This document shows, in pieces, positions 56,665 through 64,000 of a DNA stretch of 64,000 bases. Numbering within the stretch: the stretch's first letter is position 1; each line of letters opens with the position of its first letter. Source of the stretch: Azolla caroliniana (taxonomy: Eukaryota > Polypodiophyta); NCBI GenBank assembly GCA_043228905.1, contig JBHGNT010000004.1, positions 20,584,001 through 20,648,000 on the forward strand, read 5' to 3'. The translations under genes were made by a program, and so were the position numbers. The notes under the pieces were generated by a model. It was given only the letters and a program-made list of their open reading frames with translations, had not been told where the DNA came from and did no database searches.

Positions 56665-58791
56665 ATGAAGGGGGCGGATCTTGCAGAGGCCATGGCTTCG
56701 GCCGTGGATCGGATAGTAAGCGCGCGCGAGGGCACCGGCGCCCTCGATAGAGCTATTGAGGCGGTCGTCGGAACGATCGGTCGATTCACCGGAAAAGATG
56801 CCACGAAGTACCTGGCGTCCTACGGTGCGGAAATGTTAATGCGGGACATTCCGGAAGACAGGCGTCTTGCCGGTTTTCCCCGAGTGGCGATGCCGAGCAT
56901 CCACGCGGAGGTGCTCGAGGTGCGGGTGGAGAGCCGTACCTGGGAGGAGTTCGAAGGTCGGCTCCTGGAAAAATACGGACTGGACGACGCGCTCCGGCTT
57001 TCGAAGCGAAGCTTCATGGAGTGGGTGGAGTCTCCCGGGAAAGGAAGGAATGCGTCGGCACTCCTCCGGGAGTTCGAGGAGAACTTCGCGCGCCTTTCGG
57101 CGCTTGACAGGATGGTCCTGGATACAAGCCGGGTCCTGCTGTTCGTCAAATCGGTTGACGAGAGGGATCGGAGTCACGTGGGCGCCCTGCTAGAAACCGA
57201 AGACGGGCTGACAGCCGACTGGGCGGCGGTCAAGAGAGCCTGCGGCCGTTTCGACAAACGGCGAGAATGGGAGGATGACAGAGCAACCGGGTCGGGCTCA
57301 GTCGCGGCGAGGATACTCGAGCCGGCGCAGCCGGTGCGAAGGGAAGAGACTCGGGAGTGGCTGGAATCCGGTTCAGCTCCGACCGGCGTGATCAGAGGCA
57401 CGACTGGAGGAGCTGCGTTGGAGGAACTGACGAGGGCGATAAAAGACCTCCAAATCGCACAAGCCCGCAGAGAAGGCGGAGGACCTGCTCGTGACCGACG
57501 GCCGGCGGCGGGGAACAGGTGCATGTGGTGCGACGGGGTCGGCCACATCCGAAAAGACTGCGGCGATTTCGCAGAGGCGCTGAAGAACCGGGTGGTATAC
57601 CTATGGGAAGGCCGGGTTCACGCCAACGACACGAGAAGGGCCCTAAACCGAAACGACGGGCGAGGCGGAATGAAGAGGTTGATGGAAGAGGCGGCGGCCC
57701 GACATGCGGAAACCGTCCACTACTCGGCGTCGGCCGGTATTCGAGTCGGGGGCAACGAGGCCCGAAGAGGAAGCAAAGCCGGATTCTGGCCGACGGTGCT
57801 GGAAGGCCTTGCCGATACGAGGATGAAGAGGGAGGAATCGGACCGTGCGGAGAAACGGGTACGGGAGATGACCGGGTGGAGCGACCCGGTCGAGGAAAAG
57901 ACGGGCTTCGTGGAAGCCGCTTGCCGGAACTACGAGGCTCTGGTAGAAGAGAAGCGGGTGGGGAAACCCGGGACGACCGGGCCCTCACAACGATACGAGA
58001 CCCGGTCTGGGCCACGACGGGACGAAGCCGGCGGGGCCGGTACGCAAGATAAACCCCAGAAGGGCGGGTACCGTCTGGGGACGGAGATAGAAAGAACCAC
58101 GGACTTACGAAAGGTCCTGGAGGAACGGATCCTCGACAGCAAGGTGGAGCTGTCGCTACGGGAGGTGCTGGGAATCGCCAAGAAGGAGTTCCACGACTCC
58201 ATCGTGGACTTGGTGAAACGGAAGAGGCTGTCAACGGAGACAGAACCGGAAAGACCGGTGGAAGTACAGACGACGCACCTAGACGACATGGCGCTGGGAG
58301 ACGAGTGGGCGGAAAGCCACTATTCGAGACCGCACTGGGCCCGAGCGACCACGGAAACCCCGGTGAAGATCGGCGATGTCCAGGAACCGGTGATAGCTTT
58401 GGTAGACCACGGATCGGAGATCAATTTGATGTCCATGGACTTCTATAAGAAGGGCAAATGGCCGATCAACACCAAGCACGGGTGGAAAATAAGGGCAGCA
58501 ACGCGCGCCACCGAGGAACTGCACGGGGCCTGTCCGAATGTGCGAGTCAAGATCGGCGACGTCGAGATTGACCAGCACTTCTTCGTGCAGGAGACGTCCT
58601 CGCATCCGGTCATACTGGGAGAGCCGTACATCACGGCGGCGCGAATGGAGACCAAGGTGCTGGACAATGGTTCGGCCTATGCGCGGGTCAAGAGCCAGGA
58701 CGGGCGCCATTCGGTCCAGTTTTTGACGGTTAGGCCGAACCACGAGCGTAACCGCGACTCCCTCGGTTCCGATAACCGAGAGGACTTTTAG
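56665..58791 (+). CDS. Gypsy K Gag-protease (708 aa)
   Basis: Structural Gag plus protease in one frame. Gag N-terminal domain at ~1-160 (GRFTGKDATKYLASYGAE, RTWEEFEGRLLEKYG); CCHC knuckle C286, C289, H294, C299 (CMWCDGVGHIRKDC) for RNA packaging; basic and charged linker; aspartic protease core VIALVDHGSEINLMS with D581-H582-G583 and flap-side VILGEPYI (~649-656). The DHG triad, in place of DTG or DSG, is the same in gypsy F, 2 and 3, so it is a lineage trait and not a mutation. ATG at 56665 is 43 bp downstream of the LTR. The frame ends GAC TTT TAG, overlapping the Pol frame. Confidence 0.95.
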   Translation: MKGADLAEAMASAVDRIVSAREGTGALDRAIEAVVGTIGRFTGKDATKYLASYGAEMLMRDIPEDRRLAGFPRVAMPSIHAEVLEVRVESRTWEEFEGRLLEKYGLDDALRLSKRSFMEWVESPGKGRNASALLREFEENFARLSALDRMVLDTSRVLLFVKSVDERDRSHVGALLETEDGLTADWAAVKRACGRFDKRREWEDDRATGSGSVAARILEPAQPVRREETREWLESGSAPTGVIRGTTGGAALEELTRAIKDLQIAQARREGGGPARDRRPAAGNRCMWCDGVGHIRKDCGDFAEALKNRVVYLWEGRVHANDTRRALNRNDGRGGMKRLMEEAAARHAETVHYSASAGIRVGGNEARRGSKAGFWPTVLEGLADTRMKREESDRAEKRVREMTGWSDPVEEKTGFVEAACRNYEALVEEKRVGKPGTTGPSQRYETRSGPRRDEAGGAGTQDKPQKGGYRLGTEIERTTDLRKVLEERILDSKVELSLREVLGIAKKEFHDSIVDLVKRKRLSTETEPERPVEVQTTHLDDMALGDEWAESHYSRPHWARATTETPVKIGDVQEPVIALVDHGSEINLMSMDFYKKGKWPINTKHGWKIRAATRATEELHGACPNVRVKIGDVEIDQHFFVQETSSHPVILGEPYITAARMETKVLDNGSAYARVKSQDGRHSVQFLTVRPNHERNRDSLGSDNREDF

Positions 58792-61700
58792 AGAGGGCTG
58801 CCAAGGCGTGGGGCCGCGACAGTCCGGACACCCCGGGAAAACCCCACACCTGTACGATAAAACCGAAGAAACCTTGTACCATAGGTAGGGAATTTTTGTT
58901 CTCCGACAGCGGAGCGTGTACGATAGCCGGCATCGGCGGCCGAGAGAAGACAAAGGCGGAGGGGAGACTTCGAGCGTGCGGAGTTCTCGGCCCTGACGAG
59001 GAAATCAACGGAGCCGTGGAGGCGGTCTCATTCGACGACACCTTGGGAATGCTGGGAAAGGTAGTCGAAGAAGGCCTTAACGAAGACCGGACGATACCGG
59101 TGTGTTCCGAGGAGATGTACGAAGTCATCGCGGACTTCGGTCGAGGGCTCGAGTCGGTTCGGACGGCCCACGTAAGCACCAAGTACAAGACTGTGGACCG
59201 GAAGGTAAGGCCAGTCGCGGCACCCTTACCGGAGGACAGCGCGTCGAGAATCAAAGGGGTTGCATCGGACCCTAGTCTACGAGATCCGGCCTGCATAGGA
59301 CACACCTTCACCGACGAGACGCTCCGAGAGCTCAAAATCGGTGGGGGCGGGTTCCTACTGCCGGCGGAGGAAGACCGGTTTCGGAGAATGCTCGGAAGGC
59401 ACGGGAAAGCCTTCGCATTCTCGCCGGAGGAAATCGGGTGCGTTGACCCGACGATCGTGGAGCCGATGGTGATATTCACGGTACCGCATGTACCATGGAA
59501 TCTCAAGCCAATCCCGGTTCCGAGAGCTCACATCCCGAAGTTGATGGAGCTGCTGAGGCAGAAAGTTGATATGGGAATTCTCGAGCCGTCGAGCGCCCCA
59601 TATTCGAATCGATGGTTTACCGTACCGAAGAAAAACGGTTCGTTGCGCTTCATCCAGGACCTGCAGCCGGTCAATCGAGTGACCATTCGGAACGCAGGGA
59701 TCGGACCGACCATAGACGAGTTCGCGGAGGCCTTCGCCGGAAGGTCAATTTACTCGGTCGGGGATCTATACTCAGGGTACGACCAGTTCCAGCTAGCCGT
59801 GGAGAGCAGAGACATTACGACGATGCGAACTCCCCTCGGCCTAGTTCGGATGTGTACACTGCCGCAAGGAGGGACCAACTCGGTGGCCCACATGGTGAAT
59901 GCGATGAACAAGGTTCTGAGGGACTGTATCCCGGACATCACCATGCCGTTTCTGGACGACATCCCGATCAAGGGATGCCCGGTGGAAGAAAAGGACGAGA
60001 CGATCGGGCCGGACGGATGCCGGCGATTCGTGGCGGCGCACATCGACGACTGCGAGAAGGTGCTGCAAAGGCTAGAGGATGCGAGACTCACCTTCTCCGG
60101 GGAGAAGTCGGCCTTCGGGCAGTCAGAAATCATGGTGGTCGGACACCTGTGCGGACCATATGGCCGGAAACCGTCTCCGGCAAAGGTAGAAGCCATCTCC
60201 GCGATGAAGCCCGACTGCAGCTCGGTCACGGAAGTACGGAGATTCCTGGGGGCATGCGCGTTCTACCACATATGGATCCCGCATTACGCACACGTCGCGG
60301 AGCCACTGTACGGGTTGCTGAAAAAGGGGCGAAGGTTCGAATGGCTAGACGAGCACGCGGAATCGGTCCGGAAGCTGAAAGAGGCCCTTGCAGCGGCACC
60401 GGCACTCCGGAAGGCGGTATACGGGAAGGGTACCCCGGTATTCATAACGGTGGATACCAGTCCGACCGGGATCGGATGGGTCGTGAACCAGGAAGACGAG
60501 GACGGCAATCGGTTTCCGATCCGATTCGGCGCGAAAGTCCTCAGTGAACGGCAGCAAGGATACGCCCAGGTTAAACGCGAACTCTGGGGTATTGTTTCGG
60601 CGGTTAAGGCCGACAAAGACTACCTGATAGGGACAGAAGTGATCATCGAGACGGATTGCCTGCCGATTCTCGGTATGGTTTCCGGATGCGCGACTCCGGA
60701 CCTGGCGATGCTCAGGTGGATAGCGTACATCAAGTCCCTGGACCCGGAAATACGACACATTTCCGGGAAAGACAACGCCATGGCCGACATGCTTTCGAGG
60801 GCGAGGTTCGACGACGAGGGCGGCATGGTTTCGGAAGACGAAGAAGTCGGCGTGGATTTCTTCGAGGCGGCATACATAACGACCGACGGGATGAGCACTC
60901 CGGCGCTTAATGAGTTCGACGCGAGCAAGTACGACGGGGAGTGGCTGCAGATCGGCGGGTTTTTGAAGACAATGACGCCCGATGCGTCATGGACGAAGGA
61001 CGAGGCCAACCGGATCCGGAAGAAAGCATATCGATTCTTTCTCCGAGATGGGCATTTGTGGAAGCACCCGAAGAAGAGGAACGGCGTCCCGCTCCGGGTG
61101 GTGGCGATGAAGGAAGAACAGGAGGAGCTACTGGCGGCCTACCACGACAGCCCTTGGGCTGGACACCGTGGAACGTGGGCGACATTTGAGAAGCTGAAGG
61201 GGAAGTACTGGTGGCCGGGATTGTACCAGGATGTGCATCGGTTCGTGACAACTTGCGAGAGCTGCCAGATGCACTCCATAGTCCGACATCGAGACGAGCT
61301 TCACCCTACGTACCCTCCGGCCATCCATTTCAAAGGGATGGTAGATCTGGTGACGATGCCGATGGGGGTAGGACAGATGCGGTATCTGGTCCTAGCGCGG
61401 GAAGACCTGACGAACCAGGTGGAAGGCCGAGCCCTTCAGAACAAGACGACCGCGGCCGTGTGTCGGTTCCTGATCGAGGACGTGATATGCCGGTACGGGT
61501 GCGTCGGGAAGATCGTGGCTGACCGAGGGGAGTTGGACGCCGAGGAAGCCGCGGAGCTGTTCGATCGGCTGGGAGTCAAACTCTCGCTCACCACTGCGTA
61601 CAACCCGGAGGCGAATGGAAAGGTGGAGCGCGGACACGGGCCGATCGTTAAAGCGCTGGTTCGGGCATGCGGAGGCCAAGTCGGTAACTGGCCGCGACTT

Positions 61701-62441
61701 CTACCTTATGCTTTGTGGGCCGACCGGACTACGCACAGTTCGGTAACCGGGTACATGCCGACAGAGCTCATGTTCGGCCAGGGGCCGATCATGCCGATGG
61801 AACGAACAATCTCCTCATGGGCAACGGTCGACTGGAGGGACGAGATGAGCCGGGAGGAGTTGTTGGCAGCGCGTATACGACAACTTGAACGGAGACCGGA
61901 GGACGTGGAGACGGCTGCAGAAAGGATCCGAGTGGCGAGGATAAAGAACAAAGCCAGGTTCGACCGAACACACCGACTCCGACCGAAGAAGATCGAACAA
62001 GGTGACTGGGTGCTCGTCTACGACAGCAGCCTCGACAACCAGCACCGAGCAACGCGGAAGTTCGCACGGAGATGGTTCGGGCCGTACACGGTACAAAGCG
62101 CCAACGACAACGGGACGTATCATCTGGCGGAACTCGACGGTACGAGAATAGCGATACCCGTGGCCGGGAAGAGGATCAAAGCTTTCAAGAAGCGGCACGA
62201 CGACGAACCCGACCTGATTCTCCTGGACAGCAGCGACGACCGATCCGAGGCCGAGGAAGGGCCGGCAGGCGAAGAGTTAAGGCGGGCCGGTTTTCTCCGT
62301 GCCAACTTAATTTGGCGCATGCCGGTGGATGCGCGGTTAGGTGGGGGCGGATGTCGTGAAGAAAACCGCCCACAAGAGGAATCGGAGGAACAAGGCGTGG
62401 GAAACGGCTCTACACACACACGCGCGCCAAGAAGTACCTAA
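58776..62441 (+). CDS. Gypsy K Pol: RT-RNase H-integrase, -1 frame
   Basis: Open in the -1 frame relative to gag from 58776 (after TAA 58773-58775). There is no ATG near its start, which suggests frameshift expression. Numbering from TTG 58896: N-terminal region 1-200 with KIGGGGFLLP; RT 230-360 with FLDD at 352-355; RNase H D520, E562, D587, D631; integrase zinc site H750, H757, C787, C790; core D817, D876, E911; WFGPY near 1060-1064. No chromodomain follows. The frame crosses into the 3' LTR at 62352 and ends at 62441, so the last ~30 residues and the stop codon come from the LTR. All catalytic motifs are present. Confidence 0.93.
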   Translation, partial: PRGLLERAAKAWGRDSPDTPGKPHTCTIKPKKPCTIGREFLFSDSGACTIAGIGGREKTKAEGRLRACGVLGPDEEINGAVEAVSFDDTLGMLGKVVEEGLNEDRTIPVCSEEMYEVIADFGRGLESVRTAHVSTKYKTVDRKVRPVAAPLPEDSASRIKGVASDPSLRDPACIGHTFTDETLRELKIGGGGFLLPAEEDRFRRMLGRHGKAFAFSPEEIGCVDPTIVEPMVIFTVPHVPWNLKPIPVPRAHIPKLMELLRQKVDMGILEPSSAPYSNRWFTVPKKNGSLRFIQDLQPVNRVTIRNAGIGPTIDEFAEAFAGRSIYSVGDLYSGYDQFQLAVESRDITTMRTPLGLVRMCTLPQGGTNSVAHMVNAMNKVLRDCIPDITMPFLDDIPIKGCPVEEKDETIGPDGCRRFVAAHIDDCEKVLQRLEDARLTFSGEKSAFGQSEIMVVGHLCGPYGRKPSPAKVEAISAMKPDCSSVTEVRRFLGACAFYHIWIPHYAHVAEPLYGLLKKGRRFEWLDEHAESVRKLKEALAAAPALRKAVYGKGTPVFITVDTSPTGIGWVVNQEDEDGNRFPIRFGAKVLSERQQGYAQVKRELWGIVSAVKADKDYLIGTEVIIETDCLPILGMVSGCATPDLAMLRWIAYIKSLDPEIRHISGKDNAMADMLSRARFDDEGGMVSEDEEVGVDFFEAAYITTDGMSTPALNEFDASKYDGEWLQIGGFLKTMTPDASWTKDEANRIRKKAYRFFLRDGHLWKHPKKRNGVPLRVVAMKEEQEELLAAYHDSPWAGHRGTWATFEKLKGKYWWPGLYQDVHRFVTTCESCQMHSIVRHRDELHPTYPPAIHFKGMVDLVTMPMGVGQMRYLVLAREDLTNQVEGRALQNKTTAAVCRFLIEDVICRYGCVGKIVADRGELDAEEAAELFDRLGVKLSLTTAYNPEANGKVERGHGPIVKALVRACGGQVGNWPRLLPYALWADRTTHSSVTGYMPTELMFGQGPIMPMERTISSWATVDWRDEMSREELLAARIRQLERRPEDVETAAERIRVARIKNKARFDRTHRLRPKKIEQGDWVLVYDSSLDNQHRATRKFARRWFGPYTVQSANDNGTYHLAELDGTRIAIPVAGKRIKAFKKRHDDEPDLILLDSSDDRSEAEEGPAGEELRRAGFLRANLIWRMPVDARLGGGGCREENRPQEESEEQGVGNGSTHTRAPRST
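62339..62351 (+). promoter_or_regulatory. Gypsy K polypurine tract
   Basis: AGGTGGGGGCGGA directly before the 3' LTR, primer for plus-strand cDNA. It lies inside the pol frame. The same tract precedes the LTR in gypsy 2. Confidence 0.85.
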
Positions 62442-63068
62442 GGTCGAAGTAGGTACATACGAGGATCCTAGGTGGGTAGATTCGGTTGGTATGCAGTTAA
62501 TGCCAAACGGCCTCTTGACGGGCTATAAAAGGAAGAGGAAGACTAGAAGTGGGGTATCTCGCGCGGAGAGGACGAAGTGCTGCCGAACCGATTTCGGAGC
62601 TTCTCTCTCACTCCTGCCTTCTCTGTCTTCTGCTCCATCGCGTACCTGTGCAGGTTTCGAGGAGGCTTGCGCTGTTCCGTGGAACGCCCCGAGCGCGTCC
62701 TGCAGCACCTCCGACCTGTTTTCCCTTTCTGTGCGTCGCGACATACAGGGGTCGGCATCTGTTCGCCGCCCTGTTCGTTTTCGTTAGTATCTATTTCGTG
62801 CCCCACCGTGGGTTGTAATACTTTAGTCTGTTATTTTCTTGCATTCATAAGTACATATCTTTCGTTGTTGCATCCATCTGCGTCGGCGTTTATTTGTGAT
62901 CTCTGTTTGTTGGGCCGTGTCCCTGTGCAATCGTCGGTTCTGCGCAATCGGATCTTCGGTTCTGTGTAATCGGGTCTCTCTCTCTTACTCCTCTCTCTCT
63001 TGCTCTTCGGTTCAAGACCCCCGTGGTCCCTCCTCCTTTCTACACGCAAGGGCGTAGCAACCCCGACA
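62352..63068 (+). repeat. 3' LTR of gypsy K
   Basis: 717 bp. It differs by eye from the 5' LTR only at a62872 (g56425 in the partner), a CpG-type change. It supplies the pol stop codon at 62439-62441. Confidence 0.96.
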
Positions 63069-63072
63069 ACGG

Positions 63073-64000
63073 GCTACGGTGACAAAGGAAGAAGTGGCTG
63101 ACGCGGAGGTCGGGTCTACGGCGGATGAAGGGCGTAACACGAAGCATGCACTACGGTCGGTGAAGGGCCCAAGAACGAGCATGCATCCGAGAGAGCGTCA
63201 ACGAGTGACCGGAAACGGTGGACCGATTGAGCCTTTGAGAGGCGAGGACTCGGTGGTGAACCGAGAGTGGGAGGAACCCTCCACACCTACCCGTGAGGCA
63301 TCGGCGGTCGCGGATCGAAAGGAGAACGAAGAAGCGGTGGGTGGCGACGAGGAGTTGGAGACCGACGCGGAGGTCGGGTCTACGGCGGAAGCACGACACG
63401 AGACGCATGCAATACGGCCGGTGGAGGGCCTAGACACAAGCATGCATACGGCGGATGGGCGACAACGATTGACCGACGATGACGGTCGGGTCAAGCCTTC
63501 GAGAGGCAAGCGCGGGACGAAGGACGGCGCGGCGAAACACCAAGATCGACGACATAGGCCGAGCGCGATCGGCATGAGCGGAAAGTCGTATCTAGGAAAA
63601 CGGAGGAGATGCGCGGAGAACAACGGGGTATACACCGAGAAGAGAAAGCGCGACGGCTTCCCGGAGGGCATACAAGGCCAAGCGGGCCAAGAGGGCGCAA
63701 GTCGAGGCGAGGCGATAACGAGAGCCTCGAGGGACACCGACACGGAGGTCGGGATGACGATACGCTCTACTACGAGAGAGCACGGTGAAAAAGGGGAAAG
63801 CGAACGACCGAAGCACGATGGGGTCATCGAAGGACCGAAGCACGAGCACACATTCGGAGGGCAACATCAACATACGGGGAAAGCCTACGGAAGGCAAGCA
63901 CGGAGCGGAGAGAGTCGGCACGCCGAGGTGTGCGGCACGCAAATGGCGGAATCCGGCATGCGACCGGGAGCGCATCCGGGGGATATACGAGGCAGACAAA
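63073..64000 (+). CDS. ORF J, second segment, open to the window end
   Basis: Resumes after the second ACGG. Read in phase with the codon before gypsy K (GAA CGG, then GCT ACG GTG), it has no stop through 64000, about 309 codons. Composition matches the first segment: Arg, Gly, Glu and Thr rich, with a repeated module DAEVGSTA (near 63108 and 63375) and REASAVADRKENEE. With the first segment the frame exceeds 1000 codons. No enzyme motif is seen. Its end, and any pol or LTR, lie beyond the window. Confidence 0.6.

Larger units (their letters stand above)
55905..63068 (+). mobile_element. Gypsy K, complete, young, candidate autonomous element
   Basis: LTRs 55905-56621 and 62352-63068 (717 bp each), primer-binding site, gag-protease, pol and polypurine tract. 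A 4-bp duplication ACGG flanks it (55901-55904 and 63069-63072). Both LTRs agree at every position I compared except g56425 versus a62872. It is inserted in ORF J without disturbing the frame of the flanking codons. Confidence 0.97.

Noticed and set aside
1-64000. CRISPR arrays, prokaryotic operons or a host protein gene
   Set aside because: Repeats are LTRs, tandem units or duplicated element parts, and every recognisable protein motif belongs to copia or gypsy elements.

Overview
This window is a stack of LTR retrotransposons. I found no host gene, no rRNA and no canonical tRNA gene. The copia elements are of land-plant type: Gag with a CCHC knuckle, DSG protease, integrase before RT, YVDD, and a primer-binding site matching initiator tRNA-Met. 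So the source is a plant nuclear genome. Absence of host genes stops me naming the species. A non-angiosperm land plant is only a guess from the general look of the families.

Left part (1-24382). A 5'-cut copia (A, +) ends at ~3318. A gypsy scrap (-) follows, then an old copia 3' end (E, +) carrying a 360-bp solo LTR with an ATATC target duplication. Next is a degenerate gypsy (F, +) broken by copia B (-). Copia B is itself split in its 5' LTR by gypsy 2 (-, 12193-19184). A 784-bp piece of gypsy F pol occurs on both sides of copia B, with an extra LTR, so the locus was rearranged after insertion. An unassigned LTR-like stretch (22408-23589) and a copia scrap ending in a homopolymer (copia G, -) follow.

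Middle part (24383-46195). One gypsy (H, +) spans about 21.8 kb because two later elements sit inside it: gypsy 3 (-, 24986-33295) and copia C (-, 34820-40074). Copia C is intact, with a 1357-aa polyprotein and a CGATG target duplication. Gypsy H is decayed and has an extra ORF between integrase and its 3' LTR.

Right part (46196-64000). The 3' LTR of H is cut by a gypsy-type LTR. Next to that LTR lies a repetitive region instead of pol (element I, -), which holds a 1213-bp solo LTR. A 5'-truncated copia (D, +) with a mutated RT active site follows. Then comes a long Gag-like repetitive ORF (J, +), open from 53821 to the window end once the young, complete gypsy K (55905-63068) is discounted.

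In K, Gag-protease (708 aa) and Pol (RT-RNase H-integrase, no chromodomain) are two overlapping frames between 717-bp LTRs that differ, by eye, at one base. K and copia C are the likely autonomous members. The most unusual observations are the Gag-like repeat ORF with its pol-less relative, tRNA-like A/B boxes in several LTRs, the CHG-type amber mutation pattern, and a conserved gag/pol junction with a DHG protease.
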